A DNA stretch of 64,000 nucleotides from the NCBI GenBank assembly GCA_036960375.1, contig JBALVY010000004.1, positions 273,635 through 337,634 on the forward strand, read 5' to 3'. This document shows positions 15,775 to 25,481 of the stretch, in pieces. Positions within the stretch are counted from its first letter, which is position 1, and each line of letters starts with the position of its first letter. The notes beneath the pieces are model-generated. The model saw only the letters and a list, made by a program, of their open reading frames with translations, was not told the origin of the DNA and made no database searches. This DNA comes from CAWVSB01 sp036960375 (GTDB taxonomy: Bacteria; Pseudomonadota; Gammaproteobacteria; Pseudomonadales; CAWVSB01). The position numbers were made by a program, and so were the translations under genes.

Positions 15775-16375
15775 TAGGGGACGGAGCATAATTGCGCTCA
15801 TACAGTTCTTGCCCCATCGCTTTTATCTGCTGGTCTATTATCCAATCCATCGTCGTGAGTAGGCCCAGATATTTATCCGGGGCTTGCTCTAGTGTCTGTA
15901 GCACAAATGCAATGGCCTCAATGGTTGAAATAGCCTCATCTGTGGGCTCTTTTCTGATGCGATAGCGTGAAATATGTTGTGGTGAAAAACCGACTTTTGG
16001 CAGTTGCGCCAGAATAGGTGACTCAAACAACATGCGTTTGGTTTTACGCCAGGTACCATCCAGAAACAACAGCGGGCGTATCGGCTCGTTGCTAATATCT
16101 TCCAATGACAGGCTGTTTTCATCGGGATATACCAAATAGGGCTGTTGTTGCTCGATTCTTTCCAGCAGGACGCCGTCAGAGGCGGGTATTTCGCCAATTT
16201 CTGTCTGGCAGTCAGTGAGGCTCAGTTGCGCAATCTTTGCTGTGCCGATGGCTCTACGGGCTTCACCCGGGTGCTGTAATATCAACACCGGCCACTGATT
16301 TTGGATTAACTGCACCGTATGGCAAAAGCACACAGAGAGAGGACGGGCACATTGGGGGCAAAGCGGGCGTGGCAT
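15767..16375 (-). CDS. DTW-domain tRNA-uridine aminocarboxypropyltransferase (TapT-like)
   Basis: 202 residues. The N-terminus has CPQCARPLSVCFC, a zinc-binding cluster, and the core contains LLFLDGTWRKTK, the D-x-T-W motif of the family, followed by SRYRIRKEP and STIEA. The family makes acp3U in tRNA. The C-terminal residues APSPIN are encoded by a REP half-site, so the reading frame runs into repeat sequence before stopping. Confidence 0.83.
   Translation of the reverse strand: MPRPLCPQCARPLSVCFCHTVQLIQNQWPVLILQHPGEARRAIGTAKIAQLSLTDCQTEIGEIPASDGVLLERIEQQQPYLVYPDENSLSLEDISNEPIRPLLFLDGTWRKTKRMLFESPILAQLPKVGFSPQHISRYRIRKEPTDEAISTIEAIAFVLQTLEQAPDKYLGLLTTMDWIIDQQIKAMGQELYERNYAPSPIN
15775..15797 (+). 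repeat. Half REP element inside the 3' end of the DTW gene
   Basis: AGGGGACGGAGCATAATTGCGC, a REP arm without its partner, starts within the stop region of the FKBP gene and lies inside the coding 3' end of the opposing gene. The core GGGGACGGAGCA is identical to the other copies. Confidence 0.7.
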
Positions 16376-16396
16376 GTTTTTGCGTTTCCTGTTTTC

Positions 16397-17047
16397 CTAT
16401 TTGGGTAAATGGCCGACTTTTACCCAAATAACGCTATCTTCTTCTACGTAAGGGTTATGTTGGCTTAAGTGCGGGCTGCGTATCCAACTGCCGGCCGGGT
16501 AGCTGCCAAATTCGTCTTTAAACTCGCCGCTAATAACGTAAATTTCTTCGCCACCAAAATGGGTATGGGGCTGAAACTTTTCTCCTGCTGGCCATTTGAC
16601 CAGCGCAACCTGTTCGCCCTCGTGTGCGTGCAAGGGCATGACTTGCAGATTGCCATTGCCAGGCAGCCACTCAGTATTATGGGTATCTATTACTACATGT
16701 GCGGTATCACTGTTCTGAAATTGATGCAGTTTAACCAGCAAGACGCAGCCTTCTTCGCTAAAGGGGGCGTGGCGAAAGCCTTCGGGGTTTCTCAGATAGG
16801 TACCGGCTTTGTAGTCACCGGTTTCATCTGAAAAGGTGCCTTCGAGTACCAGAATTTCTTCGCCTAGCGGGTGATCGTGAGCGGAAAAACTCGCTCCGGG
16901 TGCATAGCGCACAATACTGGTGGCGTGACCGCGTTCAGCTTCTTCGCGAGCCAGACGTTTGCGATCAACACCGGGCATCGGGCTGGCGGTCCATTGCTCA
17001 TTTGTACTATCAATGACCACCCGTTGGCTAAAATCCATATTTAACAT
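16397..17047 (-). CDS. Duplicated cupin protein (ChrR-like)
   Basis: 216 residues made of two similar cupin halves. The first has HDHPLGEEILVLEG with metal-ligand His and Glu; the second has HTHFGGEEIYVISG at matching spacing. Each is followed by Gly-x-Tyr and a Pro-containing turn. This bicupin form matches ChrR-type cupins, but there is no zinc-finger anti-sigma domain. The GAGG box 8 bases before ATG 17047 supports that start. The partner sigma factor is not in the window. Confidence 0.8.
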   Translation of the reverse strand: MLNMDFSQRVVIDSTNEQWTASPMPGVDRKRLAREEAERGHATSIVRYAPGASFSAHDHPLGEEILVLEGTFSDETGDYKAGTYLRNPEGFRHAPFSEEGCVLLVKLHQFQNSDTAHVVIDTHNTEWLPGNGNLQVMPLHAHEGEQVALVKWPAGEKFQPHTHFGGEEIYVISGEFKDEFGSYPAGSWIRSPHLSQHNPYVEEDSVIWVKVGHLPK

Positions 17048-17146
17048 AATTTATTCCTCAACACAGGTGACAGCAAAGCCATTTCAATATTTGTTAAGCT
17101 AGTGTGTAATGAACGGCTTTGCAACAGGGAAGGATTATTTCAGACA

Positions 17147-18595
17147 ATGGAAAGAATTGATGTACTAATCGTGGGTGGGGGGATTTCTGGTGTCGGAGCG
17201 GCCTGTTATATACACGCCAATTGCCCCGACAAGACTTACGCGGTGCTGGAAGCGCGTGACGCCATTGGCGGAACCTGGGATCTGTTTCGTTACCCCGGTA
17301 TTCGCTCTGACTCCGATATGTATACCATGGGTTATGCTTTTAGGCCTTGGCTCGGCGATAAGGCCTTGGCTGATGGCGAATCTATTCGTAATTATATCTC
17401 AGATACGGCCAACGAGAATAAGGTGAATGAGCATATTCGCACGGGTCATCGAGCGACGTCGGCAAACTGGCATACTGAGACGGCCTGTTGGCAGGTAGAG
17501 GTGATGAAAACCGCAACCGGCGAAGTCGAGACCTTGGAGTGTGGTTTTCTGTATATCTGTACGGGCTATTACGATTACGACAAGCCACATGCGCCGGAGT
17601 TTGCCAGCAGCGAAACCTTCAAGGGTAAAATTGTGCATCCTCAACTCTGGCCAGAGACACTCGATTACGAGGACAAACGCGTGGTAGTCATTGGCAGCGG
17701 TGCAACCGCCGTGACGCTGGTACCGGCGATGACCGACAAAGCCGCGCATGTCACCATGTTGCAGCGCACACCCACCTATGTTTTATCGGTCAGTGAAGTA
17801 GATTCTCTCAGCACATTTTTGCGACAGTATTTACCCAATAAAATAAGCTATAGCATTACCCGTTGGAAGAATATTTTGATGGGCATGCTGGTCTATCAGC
17901 TGTGTACACGCCGCCCGGAATGGGCCAAAGCCTATGTGCGCAAGGGTGTGACTGCGATGTTGGCACCGGACTATGATATCGACAAACACTTTACCCCCTC
18001 TTATGAACCCTGGGACCAGCGTTTGTGTATGGTGCCCAATGGTGATCTTTTTCATGTGATTAATGAAGGCAAGGCCACTGTGGTGACTGATCATATTGAA
18101 TGTTTTACCGACAACGGGATTCAGCTGAAATCTGGCGAGACGCTGGAGGCGGATATCATTATCACGGCGACCGGCCTGAAGATGAAATTATTTGATGAAA
18201 TACCGATGAGTGTTGACGGCGAACCGGTCGTTGTCCCTGAAAAGACCGTGTATCAAGGCATGATGTTGAGCGATGTGCCCAATATGGCCTTTACCTTGGG
18301 GTATACCAATGCCTCATGGACTTTAAAGGCGGACCTGGCGGCTGACTTTATTACCCGTGTTCTCAATTACATGGACAAACATAACTACCGCCAATGCTGC
18401 CCGCTTGACAATAGCGGAGAGGTACATGATGAGCCCATTATGACACTCAAGTCTGGTTATATAGAGAGGGCGCTGGGCAGCTTGCCGCGTGAGGGGAAAA
18501 AGGCACCGTGGAAAATGTATCAGAACTATGTTCTGGACAAACTTACTTTCAAATTGGCCTCTTTGGACGATGGCAATATGGAATTTAAGCCTTAG
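17147..18595 (+). CDS. Flavin-dependent (Baeyer-Villiger-type) monooxygenase 1
   Basis: 482 residues. The FAD-binding VGGGISGVG lies at 9-17, and GGTWDLFRYPGIRSD follows at 41. The BVMO fingerprint FxGxxxHxxxW is present at F158-G160-H164-W168. A second NADPH loop (VVVIGSGATA) follows. It uses NADPH and oxygen to oxidise ketones or sulfides; substrate unknown. An upstream extension to 17102 is not supported. A second monooxygenase of the same class lies at 27231-28688. Confidence 0.85.
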   Translation: MERIDVLIVGGGISGVGAACYIHANCPDKTYAVLEARDAIGGTWDLFRYPGIRSDSDMYTMGYAFRPWLGDKALADGESIRNYISDTANENKVNEHIRTGHRATSANWHTETACWQVEVMKTATGEVETLECGFLYICTGYYDYDKPHAPEFASSETFKGKIVHPQLWPETLDYEDKRVVVIGSGATAVTLVPAMTDKAAHVTMLQRTPTYVLSVSEVDSLSTFLRQYLPNKISYSITRWKNILMGMLVYQLCTRRPEWAKAYVRKGVTAMLAPDYDIDKHFTPSYEPWDQRLCMVPNGDLFHVINEGKATVVTDHIECFTDNGIQLKSGETLEADIIITATGLKMKLFDEIPMSVDGEPVVVPEKTVYQGMMLSDVPNMAFTLGYTNASWTLKADLAADFITRVLNYMDKHNYRQCCPLDNSGEVHDEPIMTLKSGYIERALGSLPREGKKAPWKMYQNYVLDKLTFKLASLDDGNMEFKP

Positions 18596-18620
18596 CCCCG
18601 CGTTTGTATGATTGAGCGCG

Positions 18621-19235
18621 TTATTGACTGGCCGCTTCATGCAACCACTTCTCAGTAGAACTGATCTTCAGACCTTCGAGTTTTTGTAACAGCTTGAGGT
18701 TGATATTGTTAAGAGCGTATTGGCTGCGCAGGCGCTGCATCATCTTTAACCATAAACCTGCGGTCATTTCGGCATCGGCCAGGGCGCGGTGAAATTGTCC
18801 GGTCTGTTTTACCTCGGTATATCGCACCAATGTGCCCAGCTTATGGTTAGGGGCGTTGGGGTAGAGTCTTCTGGCTATGCGCATAGAGCATAGAAATGGC
18901 TGTTCGCGCTCAAAACCCAGGCCTTCATATTCTGCGTCCAAAAAACCGCGGTCAAAACTGGCGTTATGAGCTACTACTACGGAGTCCTCCAGAAACGCCT
19001 GTAACTGAGGGATAACCTCTCGGCAGTTTGGCGCATCCGACAGCATCTCGTTGCTGATGCCGGTATAGTCTTCGATAAACGAACTGACTCTATAACCCGG
19101 GTTCATCAGGCTTTGATATTGCTCCACTATTTTGCCGTCTACAACAGCAACTGCACCCACTTCAATGACTCGGTCTCCTCCGCGTGCGGACAAACCAGTA
19201 GTTTCGAAATCGAGAACGATGGTGCGTTGCTTCAT
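18621..19235 (-). CDS. DnaQ-like DEDDh exonuclease
   Basis: 204 residues. The Exo I motif VLDFETTGLS (D and E metal ligands), Exo II around HNASFDRGFLD and Exo III HRALADAEMT are all present, with H and D spaced as in DEDDh 3'-5' exonucleases such as the epsilon subunit of DNA polymerase III or RNase T. It is shorter than DnaQ and ends in a helical region rather than a polymerase-binding tail. Convergent with the monooxygenase gene, 25 bases apart. Confidence 0.82.
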   Translation of the reverse strand: MKQRTIVLDFETTGLSARGGDRVIEVGAVAVVDGKIVEQYQSLMNPGYRVSSFIEDYTGISNEMLSDAPNCREVIPQLQAFLEDSVVVAHNASFDRGFLDAEYEGLGFEREQPFLCSMRIARRLYPNAPNHKLGTLVRYTEVKQTGQFHRALADAEMTAGLWLKMMQRLRSQYALNNINLKLLQKLEGLKISSTEKWLHEAASQ

Positions 19236-19334
19236 AATTTTAATTTCCGGATCAGGTTTCCCTATTGTGTGGTTTAATGATGTCGGCTTTCAATAGCTAC
19301 ATACAAAAACAATAGAAATAGACGGGAGTAAGTA

Positions 19335-19721
19335 ATGGAATTAGTAGCATTGGTAACAATATTTATGTGTCTGCAGCTGACCTATTTCATGATGAACGTA
19401 GGTGGGGCACGTGGAAAATCCGGCGTTAGCGCCCCGGCAACAACGGGTGATGAGATATTTGAACGCCATTATCGTGTGCATATGAATACCATCGAGCAGT
19501 TGGTTATTACGCTGCCCTTACTGTGGGTTGCTGGTTCATACTTTGATGCGCAGATTGCAGCAGGCTTGGGTCTGGTGTTTATTGTGGGCCGGTTTATGTA
19601 TGCGGCGGGTTACGTTAAAGAGCCGGTAAAACGCGGCGCAGGTATGGGAATCGGGTCTTTAGCTACCCTGGGTTTGCTCGGCTGCTCTTTGTGGGGTGTT
19701 ATCAGCGGAATGCTGGCCTAA
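19335..19721 (+). CDS. MAPEG family membrane protein
   Basis: 128 residues with four hydrophobic helices. The segment ERHYRVHMNTIEQLVITLPLLW, with the E-R-x-x-R-x-x-x-N-T-x-E pattern of glutathione-binding membrane enzymes, is diagnostic. Related proteins conjugate glutathione or reduce peroxides in the membrane. A GGGAGTAAGTA leader precedes the ATG. Confidence 0.85.
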   Translation: MELVALVTIFMCLQLTYFMMNVGGARGKSGVSAPATTGDEIFERHYRVHMNTIEQLVITLPLLWVAGSYFDAQIAAGLGLVFIVGRFMYAAGYVKEPVKRGAGMGIGSLATLGLLGCSLWGVISGMLA

Positions 19722-19734
19722 CCTTTGCCGATGC

Positions 19735-19768
19735 AATGAACGTGACCGACAAAACGGTCACGTTCATT
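19735..19768. terminator. Bidirectional terminator
   Basis: A perfect 14-base stem, AATGAACGTGACCG / CGGTCACGTTCATT, with a 6-base loop, lies between two convergent genes. T-rich sequence (TTTTC) follows on the plus side; A-rich/T-rich flanks are weaker on the other. It can serve the MAPEG gene and the opposing ligase gene. Confidence 0.72.
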
Positions 19769-19783
19769 AGTTTTCTCGAAATT

Positions 19784-21433
19784 TTAAACTCTCAGGATTA
19801 ACAATTCGCGCTGTTGGGCAGATTTGGTTGCCAGCTCAGATGCCTGCTCACCAAAAAGTGCCTCTACCTTATCGCGTTTAATTTTCAGTGTCGGCGTTAA
19901 TACGCCGTTGTCTATTCCCCAAGCTTCGCAGCAGACGATAACAGCGCCGATTCGGGCATGTTTATCAACGTTTGCATTGACCGCTTCCGCAGTTTTACGC
20001 AAGTTGTCATCGACTTCTGTTTGTTCTACTGCCTGGGCTATTTCGGATAATACGCAGACCATGACGGGTTTGGAGTATCCGCGCCCTAACAAACAGAGTT
20101 GTTCTGTATGTGGGCTGCTGGAAAAATGATCTTCCATCGGTACCGGCGCGACATATTTACCCTGAATGGTTTTGAAGTAGTCTTTTACGCGGCCGGTCAG
20201 TGTGATATAGCCCTCGTCGTCTATTTTGGCTTTGTCGCCCGTGTGAACCCAACCATCAACAAACGTTTCGGCAGTTTTTTCCGGGTTTTTGTAATAGCCT
20301 GGCGATAAGCCAGTAGCTTTAACCTGCAGTTCATCTTCGTCTGACAGGCGTACTTCGACCTCTAACATATTACGGCCAATAGAGCCGAGTTTTCGCTCGC
20401 CTTTACGGTTGGCGATAAGTCCCATGGCTTCGGTTTGGCCGAAACCTTCCATGACTTCCATGCCGAGCGTGTCATACCATTCAAGCAGCGCGCGCGAAAT
20501 AGGCGCGGCGGCAGAAAGTAGATAGTCTGTTTCCAACAGGCCCAGCATAGCCTTTACGGCTTGGCCTGTGCCTTTGGCGTCTGCGGCTAACATAGCATCG
20601 AGTTTTTCTTGCGAACCGATACCTGTCAGCACTGCCTGTTGGAATTGCTCCCACACTCTGGGTGCACCAAAAAAGAAATTGGGTTTGGTGGTGGTCAAAT
20701 CCCTGTTGAGGGTGGCCAGTGATTCGTTGAAGTCTATTTGACCGTTCATGAGTATCGATTGCACCTCGACTAGCTGGCGCTCTGCAATATGAGACAGCGG
20801 AAGATAGGAAAGAAATTGTGGGTCTTTTCGCAGTTGAAAGGCCAGATCAAAACGCGAAGTAGGAATCAGCATCGAGTCGTGTGTTTGCATTGAGCCCTTG
20901 GGTAAGCCGGTTGTTCCGGAGGTAAAGACCAGTGATATCAAATCGTCATGTTGACACTGATAGGCCGGTGTCTTTCCTTTGCCTGCGGCGATGATGTCAT
21001 CCCATTTGGCATAAGCATCGTCTAGCTCAACCCCGGGTAGAGTGATAATTTTGACATGGCTTGGAACGATCGAACGAATATTTTCCCAGTTTTCGGATTC
21101 ACCTAAAAACAGCACACTGACTTCGGCAAATTCGAGTATGTATTGTGTGGTATCGGCTGGCAGGGTGGTAAACAGAGGAATGATGACATTGCCTGCACTA
21201 ATGGCGGCCAAATCCGCAAGGACCCAATGAGCCCGATTACGCGATAAAATAGCGCACTTGGTCTGAGCTTTAAACTCATTCTCCATCCAGCTGGCGGCGG
21301 CGTTGACCTCATCTCTGGCCTGACTCCAACTCCACTCGGTATAGTTATCGCCTTGACGGTCACGTAGCCAGATTTTATCAGGTGTCTCTTGAGCTCTAGA
21401 GGCAAGGCAGCCGGGAATTGTCGAATCAGTCAT
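19784..21433 (-). CDS. AMP-binding long-chain acyl-CoA ligase-like enzyme
   Basis: 549 residues. The phosphate-binding motif SLVFTSGTTGLPKG, the GFGQTEAMG adenylation core and the FVDGWVHTGDKAKID segment of fatty-acyl-CoA synthetases are seen in order. A C-terminal lysine region (TLKIKRDKVE) carries the usual catalytic Lys. It activates a fatty or other organic acid with ATP and CoA. Substrate length is not visible. Confidence 0.87.
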   Translation of the reverse strand: MTDSTIPGCLASRAQETPDKIWLRDRQGDNYTEWSWSQARDEVNAAASWMENEFKAQTKCAILSRNRAHWVLADLAAISAGNVIIPLFTTLPADTTQYILEFAEVSVLFLGESENWENIRSIVPSHVKIITLPGVELDDAYAKWDDIIAAGKGKTPAYQCQHDDLISLVFTSGTTGLPKGSMQTHDSMLIPTSRFDLAFQLRKDPQFLSYLPLSHIAERQLVEVQSILMNGQIDFNESLATLNRDLTTTKPNFFFGAPRVWEQFQQAVLTGIGSQEKLDAMLAADAKGTGQAVKAMLGLLETDYLLSAAAPISRALLEWYDTLGMEVMEGFGQTEAMGLIANRKGERKLGSIGRNMLEVEVRLSDEDELQVKATGLSPGYYKNPEKTAETFVDGWVHTGDKAKIDDEGYITLTGRVKDYFKTIQGKYVAPVPMEDHFSSSPHTEQLCLLGRGYSKPVMVCVLSEIAQAVEQTEVDDNLRKTAEAVNANVDKHARIGAVIVCCEAWGIDNGVLTPTLKIKRDKVEALFGEQASELATKSAQQRELLILRV

Positions 21434-21533
21434 AGTATTGTCTTATCTTGGGTTATTAGACCCATATAGTAAGACATTACACGGCCGCTTCCCAGCCCTT
21501 ACATAATCAGTATTGCTGCGCTTTATAGCCGAT

Positions 21534-23159
21534 TTAGCGCAGATCGCCGGTATCGAATCGCTTAATAGAGAAGAATCCGCCGAGTAGTAAATCGCCATCA
21601 GGCAGGAATACGGTAATGCCGCCCCAGGTGTTCCATAAAACGCTGTTATTGGGAAACTCCCAAGTGGCTTTGATTTCTCCTGTTTCCCAGTCGGCGGCGA
21701 AGTATTCGTAGGTTTGATCTTTCTTATTGGCGATATACACCAAACCGTTCGCGTCTGAAACGGCGGGCGGCATCCAGTCTGTGTTGTCTACGTCATTGAG
21801 CGACCAGGTAGCGACAAAACGATTTTCATCTGGTAACCAGTCATATTTTTGTATGCCAGTGGGGGCCGGGCGGGTTACCCCAGAGGCGAAGGCACTGGCG
21901 ATTAAATCCCGTGGAATGGGGGAGGGCTCCGGATAGGTGCTGTTAACCACCAGGACGCCGTTGCCGTATACCACCGGTGAGGCTTCGATTGTGGTTTTGC
22001 TGATAGTCAAAGGGATTTGGTCGGCAATTCGAGCAGATTTAGTACCCGGCTTTTGAGTGAAATCGGCCGGTATTTCGTCGCGCCAGAATGCTACAACATT
22101 GGCGCCCTCGGCGCTGCCGTCTGAAATAACAACGAGCTTGTCTTCGTCATCACCAAAACCCAGCAGGGAAGGTGTTGTGCCTGAGCCGTGGGATGCTGCG
22201 CCAAGTTCCCAGGCTTCACCTTCGGGCATTACGTCATACTCGGTGGCCCATGCGCCATCGCTTTTCTGTTGCGAGAGTTCAGAGCCAGTCCATACCAGCT
22301 TATGCATTTTCTGTGAGGTGACGACATAAATACCGTTTTTGTCGTCTACTGCGATGGAGTTCTCGACCCACTCGCCGGGAAACATGACATAGTCCTGCAC
22401 CTGCAGGTTACGGTCTACCACGATGACAGAGCCAGTGGCGGCGGCAACAATATAACCATCGTAGGTCATGGTGACACCTAAGATGATGTCAATTTTTTCT
22501 GCGTCTTCTGGCGGTAGTTGCGCCACAATATTGGCATGTTTAACCGGTAACAGCGGCTGATCTATCTGGTTGTCGTCAAAGGATTTGACCAGAGAGTGTT
22601 TATCGAAATTGGTGTAGTGGTAGCCGTCTTTATCGATAACTGCATAAGCGCCTGAGGGCATGGTGCGCAGGTTGACGTTGAGCTTCCAGTACATTAGCCA
22701 GGAGTTGAGCAATATGCGCCAATCAGATTCATCATGGCGGGCCGCATCCATGTCGGCCATGACCTCGTTGATCAACTCGTCGGTGCCTTCAGCGTGGACA
22801 TCTTCGCGGCCGGGGTAAGCAACATTGGATATCAGTTCAAAGCTTTCGCCTGTTGCGCGAACTTTGAGTATGCCCAGCGGCGTACTGGCAATAACGACCG
22901 TGTCGTCACCTATCACTTTATAGGTGGGTGCCGAACACCACAATACGGGTATAGACTGAGACTCATCAAGCGTAAGCTTTTTGCCAATTCTGGGGCCATC
23001 GACCTCTGTTGCATCGGTTTGCCCCGGGTTGTGATGTGAAATGGCATAGGGGCTGTTGGCTAACCAGGGATTTTTAGGTGGTAATTCTATGGCCTGAGTT
23101 ATGGCTGGAATATACAAACCTACTATAAGGAGCAGAAAGCTCGTGTTGCTTATTTTCAT
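21534..23159 (-). CDS. Secreted beta-propeller-like protein, unknown
   Basis: 541 residues. A signal peptide (LLLIVGLYIPAITQAIE) leads into a body with many short Val/Ile-rich strands and repeated D-x-D-G or D-x-N-G turns (DKDGYHY, DDKNGIYV, DANGLVYI, FGDDEDKLVVIS), as in six- to eight-bladed propellers. The repeats look like those of SMP30/PQQ-type sensors but I do not recognise the family. It lies between the ligase and RDD genes; no substrate is assigned. Confidence 0.55.
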   Translation of the reverse strand: MKISNTSFLLLIVGLYIPAITQAIELPPKNPWLANSPYAISHHNPGQTDATEVDGPRIGKKLTLDESQSIPVLWCSAPTYKVIGDDTVVIASTPLGILKVRATGESFELISNVAYPGREDVHAEGTDELINEVMADMDAARHDESDWRILLNSWLMYWKLNVNLRTMPSGAYAVIDKDGYHYTNFDKHSLVKSFDDNQIDQPLLPVKHANIVAQLPPEDAEKIDIILGVTMTYDGYIVAAATGSVIVVDRNLQVQDYVMFPGEWVENSIAVDDKNGIYVVTSQKMHKLVWTGSELSQQKSDGAWATEYDVMPEGEAWELGAASHGSGTTPSLLGFGDDEDKLVVISDGSAEGANVVAFWRDEIPADFTQKPGTKSARIADQIPLTISKTTIEASPVVYGNGVLVVNSTYPEPSPIPRDLIASAFASGVTRPAPTGIQKYDWLPDENRFVATWSLNDVDNTDWMPPAVSDANGLVYIANKKDQTYEYFAADWETGEIKATWEFPNNSVLWNTWGGITVFLPDGDLLLGGFFSIKRFDTGDLR

Positions 23160-23239
23160 GTTGGAATCTCTGTAAGCTAATGACCATTAGTCAGCCGACA
23201 TAATAACTGTTGATTATGTTGTTTTCAGTGAAATTTCTG

Positions 23240-23734
23240 TTAGCCGCGTTCTATCCCCGCAGGAGAATCAGGTTTAGGCTCCTCGTGGCCGTGGCCGTTG
23301 TTGCTAGTGCTGATATTCTGCTGAATGACGACTGTGCCGGCCAGTTTGTCATGCCAACCCTGTTTGCGTTTATCGAAGACGATCCAGATAAAACCCAAAA
23401 AAAACGGCAGCGTCGAAACGATATAAGCGAAATAGCGACCGACAGACTGACCTACCGAGGGTATATCACCCGTTTTGGCATCTACGACTTTCAAGCGTAA
23501 TAACATCTTGCCCGGGGTGGCGCCAAAGCGGTGCCACAAATAGATGGTCAGAATAGCGGGTAGTATATTTTGCAGAAATTGCGGCCAAAACTCCATGTCC
23601 AACGGATCTTGATAGAGAAAGTCAGTGCCATAGAGCAATGTCAGTAATACGATCAGTACCATGATAAGTAAAATCGAGTCGACCAGTGATGCGCCAAAGC
23701 GAAGCCAGAAACCGGCGTAGTGTTTGTCTTCCAT
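23240..23734 (-). CDS. RDD-family membrane protein
   Basis: 164 residues with an early AGFWLRFGASLVDSILLI, the R-x4-D-x signature that names the RDD family (R, D and D). Two more hydrophobic segments follow, and the centre has the conserved WHRFGATPGKMLLRLKVVDAKTG. The C-terminus is a charged tail. Transport or stress roles are suggested in some members; none can be told here. Confidence 0.85.
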   Translation of the reverse strand: MEDKHYAGFWLRFGASLVDSILLIMVLIVLLTLLYGTDFLYQDPLDMEFWPQFLQNILPAILTIYLWHRFGATPGKMLLRLKVVDAKTGDIPSVGQSVGRYFAYIVSTLPFFLGFIWIVFDKRKQGWHDKLAGTVVIQQNISTSNNGHGHEEPKPDSPAGIERG

Positions 23735-23858
23735 TATTTAACTCCTGACGTAAATTGACGGCGTTTTCCGGTCTCTGTATAGGCTTGTATGCCCGTGAGG
23801 GCTAGGGTAGCCTTGCTCCCGATACTATGCCAGCTTTTGCATAAGAACAGGACTTCTC

Positions 23859-25475
23859 ATGAGTAAAACACCGAGTACCATTCGTATTGGCCGACGCTAC
23901 CGCCCCAACCGGCTAGAGGGGCCGTATGACATGGTAGTTATTGGCTCTGGTATTGGTGGCTTAACGGCCGCCGCCTGTTTGGCCAAGATGGGGAAAAAAG
24001 TCTGTGTATTGGAGCAGCACTATACCGCGGGTGGTTTTACCCATAGCTATGAGCGTAATGGTTATGAGTGGGATGTGGGCGTGCATTACATTGGTGATGT
24101 GGGTAGCTCACGTGCAATGGGGCGGCGTTTATTTGATTACGTGACTGACGGGGCCCTTGAGTGGGAGCCTATGGATGACCATTTCGATCGGATTTTTCTT
24201 GGCTCTGAGCAATTTGATCTAGTCGCTGGAAAAGTGGCTTATCGTGAAGCGCTGGTGGCTGCCTTTCCTGAAGAAGAGCAGGCCATCGATACGTATCTGC
24301 GTTATATGCGAGGGGTAAAAGACGGCGTGCGCTTGTATACCCTGAGTAAAATAATACCCGCATGGGCAAGTAAAGCGGTCGGTAAAATACAGCAACGTAA
24401 GTCTCCGCCATTTTTTAATCAAACCACCCGCGAAGTGTTGGAAAGTATTACTGATAATCAAAAATTGATTGCCGTGCTGACTGGCCAGTGGGGGGACTGC
24501 GGCCTGCCGCCGGCGAAGTCGAGTTTTATTATTCACAGCATGATAGCCCAGCATTATATTAATGGTGGATTTTACCCGGTTGGCGGCGCATCGCGTATGG
24601 CTGAAACCATTTTGCCGGTTATTCAGCAGGCTGGCGGAGACGTATTTACCTATGCGTCGGTAGAAAAGATTCTGCTGCATGATAAGGGCGCTTATGGTGT
24701 GCGTATGGCCGATGGCCATGAGATTGAGGCTCCCATCGTTATTAGTAATGCTGGAGTCTTCAATACCTTTAATGATTTACTCGATGATGAGGTTCCACAG
24801 CGCGAAGTTTATCTGGCTCATTTACGGCAGGTAGAGCCGTCAATGGCCAGTATCTGTTTGTATATTGGAATCAAGGATACTGCCGAAAATTTACAACTAC
24901 CCAAAACCAATTTCTGGATTTACGGCAGCGAAAATTATGAGGCGGATATTGCCACATTTGATGCCGATCCGGATTCCGGTTTCCCGATGGTATATATCTC
25001 ATTTCCGTCAGCCAAAGATCCCAGTTTTGAAAGCCGTTACCCCGGCCGGGCTACTATCGAGATTGTGGCGCCTGGTCCGCATGACTGGTTTGCCCAATGG
25101 GCTGATAAACCCTGGGGTAAGCGCGGCGACGACTACGAAGCCTTAAAAGAGCGTTTGTCACAGCGTCTGCTAAAAAGCCTGTATGAGAAATTGCCACAGC
25201 TAGAAGGAAAAATTGATTATTACGAGCTGTCGACGTCACTTTCAACCGACTTTTTTTGCCGCTATAAAAAGGGCGAAATCTATGGCCTTGACCATACACC
25301 GCAGCGTTTTGAGCAAGACTGGCTAAAACCCAAAACCGATATTGCGGGCCTCTATTTAACAGGGCAGGACATTATGACCTGCGGGGTAATGGGAGCCATG
25401 GTCGGGGGCCTGTTGACCGCCATACAGCTTGGCGGTCTAAAAGGACTGAAGCTGGGCAAGCAGATGTTCCTGTAG
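23859..25475 (+). CDS. FAD oxidoreductase, retinol-saturase/phytoene-desaturase type
   Basis: 538 residues. The Rossmann segment VVIGSGIGGLTAAACLAKMGKKV (about 26-48) is followed by LEQHYTAGGFTHSYERNGYEWDVGVHYIG, the pattern of RetSat-like/CrtI-like enzymes. The C-terminus has GLYLTGQDIMTCGVMGAM, typical of the FAD cap. It may saturate or desaturate a polyene or similar lipid. No carotenoid genes are nearby, so carotenoid work is not supported. Confidence 0.8.
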   Translation: MSKTPSTIRIGRRYRPNRLEGPYDMVVIGSGIGGLTAAACLAKMGKKVCVLEQHYTAGGFTHSYERNGYEWDVGVHYIGDVGSSRAMGRRLFDYVTDGALEWEPMDDHFDRIFLGSEQFDLVAGKVAYREALVAAFPEEEQAIDTYLRYMRGVKDGVRLYTLSKIIPAWASKAVGKIQQRKSPPFFNQTTREVLESITDNQKLIAVLTGQWGDCGLPPAKSSFIIHSMIAQHYINGGFYPVGGASRMAETILPVIQQAGGDVFTYASVEKILLHDKGAYGVRMADGHEIEAPIVISNAGVFNTFNDLLDDEVPQREVYLAHLRQVEPSMASICLYIGIKDTAENLQLPKTNFWIYGSENYEADIATFDADPDSGFPMVYISFPSAKDPSFESRYPGRATIEIVAPGPHDWFAQWADKPWGKRGDDYEALKERLSQRLLKSLYEKLPQLEGKIDYYELSTSLSTDFFCRYKKGEIYGLDHTPQRFEQDWLKPKTDIAGLYLTGQDIMTCGVMGAMVGGLLTAIQLGGLKGLKLGKQMFL

Positions 25476-25481
25476 GCAAAA

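Noticed and set aside
24219..24719. 166-codon antisense frame over the RetSat-like gene
   Set aside because: The sense frame has full family motifs; the antisense shows none and no start site.
23859..25475. Carotenoid phytoene desaturase (CrtI)
   Set aside because: No crtB, crtE or other carotenoid genes nearby and the N-terminal pattern is closer to retinol saturase.
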